The position numbers and the translations under genes were made by a program. From Synechococcales cyanobacterium PMM_0073 (lineage in GTDB: Bacteria; Cyanobacteriota; Cyanobacteriia; Elainellales; Elainellaceae), in assembly GCA_949127695.1 (NCBI GenBank), contig CASBQH010000260.1:1-7539 (forward strand): a stretch of 7,539 nt of DNA, in the 5' to 3' direction. This document shows, piece after piece, positions 1 to 6,902 of this stretch; position 1 is the stretch's first letter, and each line of letters opens with the position of its first letter. The notes under the pieces are model-generated. The model was not told where the DNA came from. It searched no databases and saw only the letters and a program-made list of their open reading frames with translations.

Positions 1-146
1 ATCCTCCTCCGAACCGCGACCCCTATGGCTCTGAGCGGCCAAGATCAGAGCCAAGACCGGAGCCTAGATCAGAGCCGCGCCGCAGTCCGCCAGATCGCTC
101 AAACAGCCTGGATGACGAATGGGGGGATGATGACGAATGGCTGTAG
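1..146 (+). CDS. C-terminal end of an upstream gene (partial, unidentified; possibly DnaK)
   Basis: This is the last 47 codons of a gene that begins left of the window, read in the frame starting at base 3 and ending in TAG at 144-146. The tail is rich in Pro, Arg and Glu, with PRSEP occurring twice at an 8-residue spacing, and it closes with an acidic, tryptophan-containing end (LDDEWGDDDEWL). The other two forward frames are less protein-like: one stops at once and the other gives a mixed peptide without this composition. Disordered acidic tails of this kind occur on some cyanobacterial Hsp70 (DnaK) paralogues, and a dnaJ follows 70 bases downstream, so a DnaK is my preferred guess. No conserved DnaK domain lies inside the window, so the identity is inference only. 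Confidence 0.6.
   Translation, partial: PPPNRDPYGSERPRSEPRPEPRSEPRRSPPDRSNSLDDEWGDDDEWL
42..76 (+). repeat. 11-bp direct repeat in the upstream gene tail
   Basis: AGATCAGAGCC occurs at 42-52 and again at 66-76, a 24-bp period equal to eight codons. It encodes the repeated PRSEP peptide of the disordered C-terminal tail. It looks like a small in-frame duplication within a low-complexity coding region. Confidence 0.6.
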
Positions 147-216
147 CTATGAACCAACCGCCAATTTTTTAGCATAATTCTTGCTTCCAGCGCCTTTTTA
201 CTTCTTTGGCTCTTCC

Positions 217-1173
217 ATGCAAAACTTTCGGAACTATTACGACATTTTGGGGGTTTCTAGAGAGGCGACAATTGACGAAATCAAAAAAACCTTTCGCAGT
301 CTGGCTCGCCAATATCACCCCGACCTCAATCCAGGTGACAAAGCTTCTGAGGAGAAGTTTAAAGACCTGGGTGAAGCCTACGAAGTGCTCTCAGATGAAA
401 GCAAGCGCGCCCAATATGACCAATACAGCCAGTTCTGGAAGCAAAGCGGCTTTCAAGGGGCAGCCGCCTCCTGGGCGAAAAACTGGGCAGGGCGCGGCAA
501 TCGCGAAGCCGCCGTTAAAGAAGAGATCGACTTTAGCCAGTTCCGCGACTTCAACTCGTTTGTCGATGAGCTGTTAAGCCGCCCCGATCAGCCCGACGAC
601 AGCTACCGCGATCCCTATCGCCCCGGCAAAACTAAAACCAGCTACACCGTGCGTGACCGCGACAGCGCCCGCAACGCCGAAGCCAACCTGACCGTGCCAT
701 TAGAGCGCGCCTACACCGGCGGCAGAGAGCGGATTCGGCTAGAAGATGGTCGATCTCTGGAGGTAAATATGCCGCCGGGAATGGTCAGCGGTCAGCGAAT
801 TCGGCTGCGGGGGCAGGGCGTAGCAGGCGGCGATTTGTTTTTGAACATTACGGTGTCAGTGCATCCGTTTTTTCAAATTGATGGCAACGACATCTACTGT
901 CAGCTGCCGATCACGCCAGCTGAAGCCGTGCTGGGAGGGCCGATTGAAGTGCCGACGCTGGATGGCTTAGTTAAAATGATGATTCCGCCCAGCGTCCGCT
1001 CAGGCCAGAAGCTGCGGCTAGGCGGCAAGGGCTATCCAATTGAGGCGGAGCGCGGCGACCAGATTGTCGAAATTCAGATCGTCACGCCCAAAGAGCTAAC
1101 CCCCACCGAACGCGAGCTATACGAAAAGCTGCGCCAGTTTGAAAGTAACCCCAGAGCTAATTTGCCCGTCTGA
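217..1173 (+). CDS. dnaJ: DnaJ-type co-chaperone (class B, no zinc finger)
   Basis: A J-domain protein of 318 residues that should stimulate DnaK ATPase activity and deliver unfolded clients in the cytoplasm. The J domain spans about residues 5-72, with the HPD tripeptide at 34-36 and the usual [18 protein letters not shown] and [13 protein letters not shown] segments. The two CTD substrate-binding lobes run from about residue 150 to 300 ([46 protein letters not shown]). The four CxxCxGxG zinc-binding repeats of class A DnaJ are absent and only one cysteine is present, so this is a CbpA/DnaJ2-like protein. The 72-145 linker is charged rather than Gly/Phe-rich. ATG 217 is preferred because the cyanobacterial family starts with MQNFRxYY; an in-frame TTG at 181 would add 12 unconserved residues. 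No Shine-Dalgarno is visible. A lone CATAAT at 173-178 could be a -10 box but has no convincing -35. No CIRCE element is seen. Confidence 0.93.
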   Translation: MQNFRNYYDILGVSREATIDEIKKTFRSLARQYHPDLNPGDKASEEKFKDLGEAYEVLSDESKRAQYDQYSQFWKQSGFQGAAASWAKNWAGRGNREAAVKEEIDFSQFRDFNSFVDELLSRPDQPDDSYRDPYRPGKTKTSYTVRDRDSARNAEANLTVPLERAYTGGRERIRLEDGRSLEVNMPPGMVSGQRIRLRGQGVAGGDLFLNITVSVHPFFQIDGNDIYCQLPITPAEAVLGGPIEVPTLDGLVKMMIPPSVRSGQKLRLGGKGYPIEAERGDQIVEIQIVTPKELTPTERELYEKLRQFESNPRANLPV

Positions 1174-1772
1174 TGCCGACCCCGATGCTGACTCGCATGA
1201 CGCGCCGCCGCTGGCTTTACGGGAGTTTGATGCTGGTAGTCAGCTGGCTGGCGGCTTGCAATCGCGGCAAATGGGTCGATAATGAGGCTAAATCACCTGT
1301 AGCTTCATCCAATGCGAAGCCGCTGATGCTGACTAGCCCTAGCCTGCAAGCTGCATCAATGCCGCCCCAGTTCACCTGTGACCCAGCCAATCAATCCCCT
1401 GCGCTCAGCTGGAATGCGCCGCCTGCCGGTACGCAAAGCTGGCTGCTGCTGCTAGAATCTGAAGCTAGTCCTGCCAAACTGCATTGGCTCGTCTATGATT
1501 TGCCAGCCAGTCTGCGTCAGCTGCCCGCCGGATTGCCGAATCAGCCATTTTTGACTCAAGGGGGGCTGCAAGCCAAGAACGATTTTGGCGAATATGGCTA
1601 TCGCAGCCCCTGCCGCAGCGCCGCTCAGAACTCCAGCTATTCATTCAGCCTTTATGCCCTCAAAAGCCTGCTTGATCTGCCTCCCGGCGTGAGTCCATCT
1701 GAGGTGAGAGCAGCGCTTCAAGCTCAAATTCTGGCAGAGGTTAGCCTCAGTTTTCAGGTTTCGCCAGCCTAA
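1173..1772 (+). CDS. Predicted lipoprotein of the PEBP/YbhB (Raf-kinase-inhibitor-like) family
   Basis: A 199-residue protein with a positively charged N-terminus (TRRRW), a hydrophobic stretch at about 14-28 and a lipobox LAAC at 26-29, so it is probably lipid-anchored at Cys29. From about residue 51 the PEBP fold can be followed: LTSPSL, MPPQFTCD, SPALSWNAPP, LHWLVYDLP at 103-111, GYRSPC at 142-147 and YSFSLYAL at 156-163. PEBP proteins bind phospholipid headgroups or other small anionic ligands; the substrate of this branch is unknown. Several pocket positions are unusual: the canonical DPDAP reads ESEAS (95-99), GPCPP reads SPCRS, and the GxHRY histidine is replaced by serine. The ATG at 1173 overlaps the dnaJ stop (TGATG), indicating translational coupling. 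In-frame ATGs at residues 5 and 9 also leave the lipobox intact. Family assignment is fairly secure; function is not. Confidence 0.82.
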   Translation: MPTPMLTRMTRRRWLYGSLMLVVSWLAACNRGKWVDNEAKSPVASSNAKPLMLTSPSLQAASMPPQFTCDPANQSPALSWNAPPAGTQSWLLLLESEASPAKLHWLVYDLPASLRQLPAGLPNQPFLTQGGLQAKNDFGEYGYRSPCRSAAQNSSYSFSLYALKSLLDLPPGVSPSEVRAALQAQILAEVSLSFQVSPA

Positions 1773-1806
1773 GACTCGCTTGCACGACCAGTCTGAATCA
1801 CAACCG

Positions 1807-2952
1807 ATGGAAAAACCCAAAGTCAGCCTGCGTTCGCGCTTATTTTTCTCGCATGTGGTGGTGATGGTGGTGGGTCTGCTGACGCTGCTGGCGATTGGCA
1901 AAATCTCCTCGCCCCGCTTTTTCATCTTTTATCTGCGCCAAATTGAAGTAGATGGCCTGAGTGTACGCCAAGGCCGAACTCAGCTGATCCGCAGCTTTGA
2001 TGATGCCTGGAGCAAAGGCGCATTTTGGTCAGTGGCCATTGGAGCCGTGACGGCGGGCGGACTCAGCTATCTGATTTCGCAGCGGATTGTGCAGCCGCTG
2101 ATCCAGATGGAAGAAATCACCCGCAAATTTGCTGCGGGCAACTTGCAAGAGCGGCTGCCCGCCAACGAAATTCCCGAAGTCGATCAGCTGGCTAGCAGCT
2201 TCAACCAAATGGCCGCAACGCTTGAAGGCGTCGAACAGCGCCGCCGTGAACTGGTGGGCGACTTAACCCACGAGCTGCGGACGCCGCTCACCGTGCTCAA
2301 AGGCTATCTAGAAGGTCTAGCCGACGGCACCATCGATCCCAGTTCTGACATCTACGAACGGCTGGCTCGCGAAACCACCCGGATGCAGCGCCTCGTCAAT
2401 GATCTGCAAGAGCTGTCCAAAATGGAAGCAGGCTATCTGCCGATTGACTCCCGACCGCTGGAGCTTCAGCCGCTGCTGGCTTCCATCGTCAACCGCTTTG
2501 CCGATCAGCTGATTGAAAACAGTCCCCAAATGCTGCTAGACTGCCCTGCTGAAACCCCCCGCGTGCTGGCCGATCCAGAGCGAGTTGAGCAAATTTTGGT
2601 CAATTTGATTAGCAATGCGCTGCGCTACACAACCGCAGGTTCAGTCTTGGTCGAAGTCTATTCAGAGAACGATAAGCTCTGGATAGCCGTGGTTGACACT
2701 GGACATGGAATTGCTGAAGCTGACCTGCCGCATGTGTTTGAGCGATTTTGGCGAGCCGATCGCTCGCGCGACCGACATTCAGGCGGAACGGGCGTGGGCT
2801 TGGCGATTTGCCGCAGGTTGGTCGAGCTGCATGGTGGCAGCATTGAAGTGTCCAGTCAGCTCGATCGCGGCAGCACCTTTCGGTTCTCGCTGCCCACCGT
2901 GCGGGAAAAGCTGACGCTTCGCAAGCTGGGTGAGGCCAAAGCGGGACATTAG
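1807..2952 (+). CDS. HAMP-domain sensor histidine kinase (BaeS/WalK-like architecture)
   Basis: A 381-residue membrane sensor kinase. Visible parts, numbered from ATG 1807: TM1 about 12-31, a short extracytoplasmic loop of about 40 residues, TM2 about 72-90, and HAMP about 91-145. HisKA follows with phospho-acceptor His155 in DLTHELRTP. The ATPase domain has an N box (N266, N270), G1 DTGHGI at 297-302, an F box near FERFWR, and G2 GGTGVGLAI at 326-334. All catalytic motifs are intact, so it should autophosphorylate. The loop is too small for a classical ligand-binding domain; it may sense the membrane or a partner protein such as the adjacent lipoprotein (inference). No response regulator lies in the window. 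An in-frame TTG at 1780 would add nine residues and lies only 7 bases after the preceding stop; ATG 1807 is preferred as the stronger codon. It is probably co-transcribed with the two genes upstream. I do not assign it to a named Hik. Confidence 0.92.
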   Translation: MEKPKVSLRSRLFFSHVVVMVVGLLTLLAIGKISSPRFFIFYLRQIEVDGLSVRQGRTQLIRSFDDAWSKGAFWSVAIGAVTAGGLSYLISQRIVQPLIQMEEITRKFAAGNLQERLPANEIPEVDQLASSFNQMAATLEGVEQRRRELVGDLTHELRTPLTVLKGYLEGLADGTIDPSSDIYERLARETTRMQRLVNDLQELSKMEAGYLPIDSRPLELQPLLASIVNRFADQLIENSPQMLLDCPAETPRVLADPERVEQILVNLISNALRYTTAGSVLVEVYSENDKLWIAVVDTGHGIAEADLPHVFERFWRADRSRDRHSGGTGVGLAICRRLVELHGGSIEVSSQLDRGSTFRFSLPTVREKLTLRKLGEAKAGH

Positions 2953-2966
2953 AATGGATGCCGTTC
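2952..2966 (+). other. Small hairpin in the convergent 16-bp gap
   Basis: GAATGG and CCGTTC can pair around a three-base ATG loop, with one G-U pair in the plus-strand RNA. It fills almost the whole space between the kinase stop and the convergent msrB stop. No T-tract follows on either strand, so calling it a terminator would be speculative. Confidence 0.25.
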
Positions 2967-2968
2967 GA

Positions 2969-3481
2969 CTAAGCCTGAGGTGATGTCTCGCCTGCGGCAA
3001 ATTCCATCGAGACGCCGTTCATACAGTAGCGCTTGCCGGTGGGGGCAGGGCCATCGTCAAACACATGCCCCAAATGTCCGCCGCAGCGGCTGCAATGTAC
3101 CTCGGTGCGGGTCATAAACAGCGTGCGATCTACGGTATAGGCGACCGCGCCTTCAATCGGGCGATAGAAGCTCGGCCAGCCCGTGCGGCTATCAAACTTG
3201 GTCTCGGAAGTAAACAAGGGGGTTCCGCAGGCCGCGCAGCTATAAACGCCTGTCTCATAGTTTTTGTCGAGCGGGCTAGTGCCAGCGCGCTCGGTGCCAT
3301 GCTTGCGGAGCACCTGAAACTGCTCGGATGTTAGAATTCCCCGCCATTCTTGATCAGTCTTGGTGACTTCAAAATTTTCGTTGGAAACTGCCATATTGTC
3401 TAAAGATCCTTGGAGAAAGTCTGAGAATGCAGCGGTGCCTAAAATTACCGTGCCAGCTTCTAAAAACAATCGTCTGTTCAT
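2969..3481 (-). CDS. msrB: Peptide-methionine (R)-S-oxide reductase with Tat-like leader
   Basis: MsrB reduces the R-epimer of methionine sulfoxide in proteins. The 170-residue product has two zinc CxxC pairs (CAAC at 82-85, CSRC at 130-133), the GWPSF motif at 101-105, GHLGHVFDDGPAPTG and the catalytic Cys153 in RYCMN. The position where E. coli-type enzymes carry the resolving cysteine (just before GWPSF) is Thr100. The five cysteines are exactly four zinc ligands plus one catalytic residue, so this is a one-Cys form. The N-terminus MNRRLFLEAG plus a hydrophobic stretch resembles a twin-arginine leader, suggesting export. A second in-frame ATG at codon 30 (3392-3394), with AAGGA about 12 bases upstream, would give a 141-residue cytosolic protein starting near the usual domain edge. 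The gene converges on the kinase gene. The ATG at 3481 has no Shine-Dalgarno of its own and lies in phase with the mini-ORF array upstream. Confidence 0.93.
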   Translation of the reverse strand: MNRRLFLEAGTVILGTAAFSDFLQGSLDNMAVSNENFEVTKTDQEWRGILTSEQFQVLRKHGTERAGTSPLDKNYETGVYSCAACGTPLFTSETKFDSRTGWPSFYRPIEGAVAYTVDRTLFMTRTEVHCSRCGGHLGHVFDDGPAPTGKRYCMNGVSMEFAAGETSPQA

Positions 3482-3483
3482 TT

Positions 3484-3518
3484 CTATGCCACTCTTATGC
3501 CATTTTTATGCCATTGAT
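3484..3518 (-). repeat. Three tandem 11-bp units that read as start-Ala-stop mini-ORFs
   Basis: On the plus strand the 11-bp units are 3486-3496, 3497-3507 and 3508-3518, each beginning ATGCCA. Read in the msrB direction they give ATGGCATAA (3514-3506), two bases, ATGGCATAA (3503-3495), two bases, GTGGCATAG (3492-3484), two bases, then the msrB ATG at 3481. Each unit is a start codon, one alanine codon and a stop, and msrB's start falls exactly one more period on. The repeat is directly visible; any translational role is inference. It could instead be a three-turn operator or simple slippage. Confidence 0.75.
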
Positions 3519-3562
3519 TGCAGCTTAGGTGCAGTGTAATCAGGCAGCAGCGCCACTCTCAT
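3506..3562 (-). CDS. Putative 18-residue leader peptide upstream of msrB
   Basis: An ORF encoding MRVALLPDYTAPKLQSMA, with a stop at 3506-3508. It is preceded by AGGAG (complement of 3568-3572) five bases before its ATG, the clearest ribosome binding site in this gap and better than anything at msrB itself. Its last three codons are the first ATG-GCA-TAA unit of the 11-nt array. It lies in the same frame as msrB, separated by the TAA and eight further codons. I do not recognise the peptide. It may be a regulatory leader ORF, a free small protein, or an N-terminal extension of msrB cut off by a stop codon. It is too short to prove by composition. Confidence 0.4.
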   Translation of the reverse strand: MRVALLPDYTAPKLQSMA

Positions 3563-3567
3563 TTTAG

Positions 3568-3572
3568 CTCCT
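3568..3572 (-). promoter_or_regulatory. Shine-Dalgarno AGGAG of the msrB leader ORF
   Basis: AGGAG sits five bases before the ATG at 3562. It stands out because the msrB ATG lacks any such sequence, so ribosomes may enter at the leader ORF and reach msrB by reinitiation. Confidence 0.5.
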
Positions 3573-3581
3573 ATAAATTCA

Positions 3582-3640
3582 GGTAGCTCTACAGGATACA
3601 GAGCGTTGGTTTGTTGCTCGGAGCAGCCTGTAAAGCTACC
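3582..3640 (-). other. Long stem-loop (14-bp inverted repeat) upstream of the msrB leader
   Basis: GGTAGCTTTACAGG (minus strand, 3640-3627) pairs with CCTGTAGAGCTACC (3595-3582). In minus-strand RNA this is a 14-bp stem with one U-G wobble and a 31-nt loop. On the plus strand the same position is an A-C mismatch, so the structure favours the msrB direction. It ends nine bases upstream of the AGGAG of the leader ORF. No U-tract follows, so it is not a typical intrinsic terminator for infB. A smaller hairpin (AGCTA-TTGG-TAGCT, 3647-3634) shares its left arm and would compete. It may be a leader-RNA switch, an RNA-processing signal or a protein-binding palindrome. Confidence 0.55.
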
Positions 3641-3665
3641 AATAGCTGCGCTGTTGCTTCAATTA

Positions 3666-3692
3666 GCTCACATGCCGCTCGTATGCTCACAT
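3666..3692 (-). repeat. 8-bp direct repeat downstream of infB
   Basis: ATGTGAGC (minus strand) occurs twice, at 3692-3685 and 3673-3666, 19 bp apart, just after the infB stop. It could be a two-turn-spaced binding site or chance. Confidence 0.35.
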
Positions 3693-3699
3693 TCAAAGG

Positions 3700-3709
3700 G
3701 GCTTAAGCC
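3700..3709. repeat. 10-bp perfect palindrome across the infB stop codon
   Basis: GGCTTAAGCC contains the infB TAA at its centre. Alone it is too short and has no T-run, so it is not called a terminator. Confidence 0.4.
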
Positions 3710-6700
3710 GAGAGCGTCCGCCGCTTCGAGACTAGCTTATAGACTTCGATCTGATCGCCAATCCCCCAGTCTTTGAAGCTATCGACGCCAATACCGCACT
3801 CATAGCCAGCGTTAACTTCTGCGACTTTGTCTTTCATCCGCATCAGCGAATCGAGGTTGCCTTCATGCACGATGCTGCTGCCGCGCTTAACCCGAATTCG
3901 GCTGTTACGAATCACCTTACCGGACAAGACATAGCAGCCCGCAATTGCGCCCCGACCCACCGGGAAAACCGCACGTACCTCGACCTGCCCCAGGGATTCC
4001 TCAACCATTTCAGGCTCAAGCAGACCTTCCATTGCGCCCTGGATATCCTCCAAGAGCTTATAGATGATCGTGTAGTCACGCACGTCCACGCCTTCTGCGT
4101 CAGCAGCTTGCCGCGCCCCGCTAGCCAGCGTGGTGTTAAAGCCGACAATCACAGCGCTGCTGGCGGCAGCCAAATCCACGTCTGTTTCGGTGATCTCGCC
4201 GGGAGCAGCCAGCAAGACGCGCACCTGCACTTCTTTTTGGGGCAGCTGCTGTAACGAGCCCATGATTGCCTCCAAAGAACCCTGCACATCGGACTTGATG
4301 ATCAGGTTCAGCTCTTTCAGCTCGCCTTCTTGCGCCTGAGCCGAGAGCGTGTTGAGGCTGACTCGCCGCGAGGCCAGAGCCTGCTGTAAGCGCGACTGCC
4401 GCTGCTGATCGCCCCGGTTAGAAGCCACCGAGCGACCTTCTTTTTCGTCGAGATAGACTTCAAATTCATCTCCGGCAGCGGGCACATCGCTCAAGCCCAG
4501 CACCTCGACCGCAAATGAAGGGCCAGCTGCCGTAACGCGATTGCCTCGGTCATCGACCATGGCTCGCACCTTACCAAAGGCTGAGCCAGCCACCAGCACA
4601 TCTCCCACTTTCAGCGTGCCGTTTTGGACAATCAGCGAGGCCACTGGGCCTTTGGCTTTGTCGAGGTTTGCTTCAATCACCGTGCCTTTGGCAGGGCGAT
4701 CAGGATTGGCATAGAGATCTTCGACCTCAGAAACTAGCAGCAGCATTTCCAGCAGCGAGTCTAGGTTTTCGCCTTTAATCGCGCTCACCGGCACCATAAT
4801 AGTGTCGCCACCCCATTCTTCAGCCACGAGACCATATTCGGTCAGCTCTTGCTTCACCCGGTCGGGCTGCGCCTCTTCTTTATCGACCTTGTTAATGGCG
4901 ACCACAATCGGCACACCAGCCGCCTTGGCATGGCTAATTGCCTCAACGGTTTGAGGCCGCACGCCGTCATCTGCCGCCACCACCAGCACTGCAATATCGG
5001 TAACGCGGGCTCCACGCGCACGCATGGCCGTGAAAGCCTCGTGACCAGGGGTATCTAGGAAGACAATTTTCTGATCTTTGCCTTCATGCTGCACATCCAC
5101 ATGATAGGCACCAATACGTTGAGTAATGCCTCCGGCTTCGCCTTGAGCCACTTTGGTCTTGCGAATTGAGTCGAGCAGAGTGGTTTTGCCATGGTCAACG
5201 TGACCCATAATCGTCACCACGGGCGGACGCCGCTGGAGGCTGTCAAGATCCTGAGCATCCAGCATTTCGGTGACTTTGCGGGCTTCCGCTTCGACCTCTG
5301 CCATTTCCACCTTCACGTCGTACTCTTCGGCCACCATTGTGGCCGTCGGCAGGTCTAGGATCTGGTTGATATTGGCAGCGATTCCCTTCATGAACAGAAT
5401 CCGAATCAGCTCGGTTTCAGGTGCCACCAGTTCGTCAGCTAGCTCATGAACTGAAATACTGCCTCGCAGCAGAATCTGCTCAGGCCGCTGCCGCACCTCT
5501 TCCTGGCGGCGGTCGCGACGGGCGTTCCGAGATTCAGAAGTAGAGCGGCGCGATCGCTGAGGCATTGGGGTCGCAGCCGCAGGCTTAGCCTGACCAGGCC
5601 GACCTTTGGGCTTGGGCGGACGCGCCAACGACAGGCTCACCTGCATCGGTGTAACTTCGCTGGTTTGGTCATCGTCATCATCCAGCACCTCGTCTAGCGT
5701 GGTGATGTTGATATTTTCTTCTTCCTGAGTCAGCTGGGTGCGGCGCTTCGTTTTGGTGCCGACCTTGCCCGCAGCAGCCTTTTGAGCTGCTTCTTCCTCT
5801 TCTTCCTCCTGCTGTCGAGTTTTGGCTCGCTTGGGGGCGCGAATTGAAGTAGGCCGCAGTAAGTCGATTTCAGCACCTGCCGCACCGGGCGCACCCGGAC
5901 GGGTTGGCCCGCGCATTCCCGGTTCAGCAGCGGCACCTCCAGCGGGCCGAACGGGCTTGTGCCGCAGCTCGATCACGGGCTTTTGCTTCAGTGCAGCAGG
6001 TTCACCCGGTACAGCGCGGCGTGGCGCTTGGCGGCTGACTGGCGCTTCGGCTGGATCTCTGGTTGCTCTGGCAGATTCTCCAGCAGGCGCAGCAGAGTCT
6101 GCTCTAGCGCGTTTTAAGATTGGCCGACCGACTGTACTGCTAGGCGGGTCATAGCTGTAGGCAGGTGCAGCCGTTGGCCGAGCTGGGGGAGCTGTCAGGG
6201 CTGCATCCTCAGGCTCTGACGGCTGATGTAAAGCCTGTGATGGGACAACTGACTGAGCCAGCGGCGACTCCAATTGCGATCCGGCTCCGTTAGAGCTACC
6301 GAGCGCTAGGTCAGTTGCCGCTTCTGAAGTCTGATCAGCACTAGCCGCTGGAGCAATCTCACTGCGGCTGCGATCGGTATTTGGCTCCGCTGGCTCAACG
6401 AGTGGCAGGGCGTCAGTGCGAGGCGGCTGACGCAAAGCTGGAGTCATGGACGATTCGCCCATCGACAGCGCGGCGGGCTGGGCTGGAGCCGCCGATAGAG
6501 CGACTGGCTCACTGTTTGGTCGCTTGGGAGGCTCAGTTAGAGGACGGTTTTTACGAATCTCAAGGATTTGCTGCTTTTTCACAGGCTGCGCGTTCGCAGG
6601 TTTTGCAGCACTCACGGGCTTGGAGACAGAGGTGGCGCGGGGCGGCACTGGCTTAACGGCAGTGTTGCCCACTCGCTTTTCGGCAGCGCCGCGAATTCTG

Positions 6701-6837
6701 GTCGCCTCAGCCTCGGTGATGGTGCTGCTGTGGCTCTTGACCGAAATATCTAGCTGGTCGCAGACTGCCAAAATCTCTCTGTTGTCCAAATTCAGTTCCT
6801 TTGACAATTCGTATATTCTCACTTTTCCGTTGTTCAT
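3703..6837 (-). CDS. infB: Translation initiation factor IF-2
   Basis: IF-2 is the GTPase that brings fMet-tRNA to the 30S P site and promotes subunit joining. The 1044-residue product matches the long cyanobacterial form. An N-terminal IF2_N module (about 1-55, [19 protein letters not shown]) is followed by a long low-complexity linker (about 56-450) rich in Pro, Ala, Arg and Glu, including a six-Glu run and an Asp cluster. A second IF2_N module lies at about 455-510. The G domain has P-loop GHVDHGKT 545-552, DTPGH 595-599, NKVD 649-652 and SAIK 685-688. Domains II, III and the fMet-tRNA-binding C2 domain follow, with [23 protein letters not shown] recognisable near the end. ATG 6837 has a good AGAGGA site six bases upstream and begins at the conserved N-terminus. 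ylxR lies upstream on the same strand across a 393-bp gap, so infB probably has its own promoter. Nothing appears broken. Confidence 0.98.
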   Translation of the reverse strand: MNNGKVRIYELSKELNLDNREILAVCDQLDISVKSHSSTITEAEATRIRGAAEKRVGNTAVKPVPPRATSVSKPVSAAKPANAQPVKKQQILEIRKNRPLTEPPKRPNSEPVALSAAPAQPAALSMGESSMTPALRQPPRTDALPLVEPAEPNTDRSRSEIAPAASADQTSEAATDLALGSSNGAGSQLESPLAQSVVPSQALHQPSEPEDAALTAPPARPTAAPAYSYDPPSSTVGRPILKRARADSAAPAGESARATRDPAEAPVSRQAPRRAVPGEPAALKQKPVIELRHKPVRPAGGAAAEPGMRGPTRPGAPGAAGAEIDLLRPTSIRAPKRAKTRQQEEEEEEAAQKAAAGKVGTKTKRRTQLTQEEENINITTLDEVLDDDDDQTSEVTPMQVSLSLARPPKPKGRPGQAKPAAATPMPQRSRRSTSESRNARRDRRQEEVRQRPEQILLRGSISVHELADELVAPETELIRILFMKGIAANINQILDLPTATMVAEEYDVKVEMAEVEAEARKVTEMLDAQDLDSLQRRPPVVTIMGHVDHGKTTLLDSIRKTKVAQGEAGGITQRIGAYHVDVQHEGKDQKIVFLDTPGHEAFTAMRARGARVTDIAVLVVAADDGVRPQTVEAISHAKAAGVPIVVAINKVDKEEAQPDRVKQELTEYGLVAEEWGGDTIMVPVSAIKGENLDSLLEMLLLVSEVEDLYANPDRPAKGTVIEANLDKAKGPVASLIVQNGTLKVGDVLVAGSAFGKVRAMVDDRGNRVTAAGPSFAVEVLGLSDVPAAGDEFEVYLDEKEGRSVASNRGDQQRQSRLQQALASRRVSLNTLSAQAQEGELKELNLIIKSDVQGSLEAIMGSLQQLPQKEVQVRVLLAAPGEITETDVDLAAASSAVIVGFNTTLASGARQAADAEGVDVRDYTIIYKLLEDIQGAMEGLLEPEMVEESLGQVEVRAVFPVGRGAIAGCYVLSGKVIRNSRIRVKRGSSIVHEGNLDSLMRMKDKVAEVNAGYECGIGVDSFKDWGIGDQIEVYKLVSKRRTLSA

Positions 6838-6843
6838 CCACTG

Positions 6844-6849
6844 TCCTCT
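6844..6849 (-). promoter_or_regulatory. Shine-Dalgarno AGAGGA of infB
   Basis: AGAGGA lies six bases before the infB ATG and supports the start at 6837. Most other starts in this window have no comparable site. Confidence 0.7.
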
Positions 6850-6866
6850 CAGAGTCCCAATTGGTT

Positions 6867-6895
6867 ATTACATATTGACCTGCTGTTTTTTTGAA
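6867..6895 (-). promoter_or_regulatory. Candidate sigma-70-type promoter for infB
   Basis: On the minus strand TTCAAA (6895-6890, four of six to TTGACA) is followed after 17 bases by TGTAAT (6872-6867, five of six to TATAAT). This would start a transcript about 20-25 bases before the infB ATG. The match is moderate and untested; the long gap from ylxR makes a separate promoter reasonable. Confidence 0.33.
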
Positions 6896-6902
6896 ACTAC
6901 AT

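Noticed and set aside
169..190. Possible CIRCE/HrcA operator upstream of dnaJ (TTAGCA start)
   Set aside because: Only the first six bases resemble the left arm; the inverted right arm GAGTGCTAA is absent.
206..577. Second plus-strand frame overlapping the dnaJ J domain
   Set aside because: A frame shadow of dnaJ; the J-domain frame is clearly the coding one.
1641..1925. Minus-strand open frame of 94 codons across the lipoprotein-kinase junction
   Set aside because: It is antisense to two recognised genes, has no family-like motifs and no start context.
5550..5557. HIP1 octamer GCGATCGC
   Set aside because: Only one perfect copy was found in 7.5 kb, within infB; useful as a weak cyanobacterial hint but not a feature in itself.
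5822..6154. Plus-strand open frame of 110 codons inside infB, and similar frames at 3865-4254 and 6446-6922
   Set aside because: They lie antisense to the well-supported infB coding sequence, mostly opposite its GC-rich linker or conserved domains, and their translations are low-complexity or unrecognisable.
6884..6893. T-run upstream of infB as a terminator
   Set aside because: It is on the plus strand where no gene ends nearby, and no GC-rich stem precedes it.
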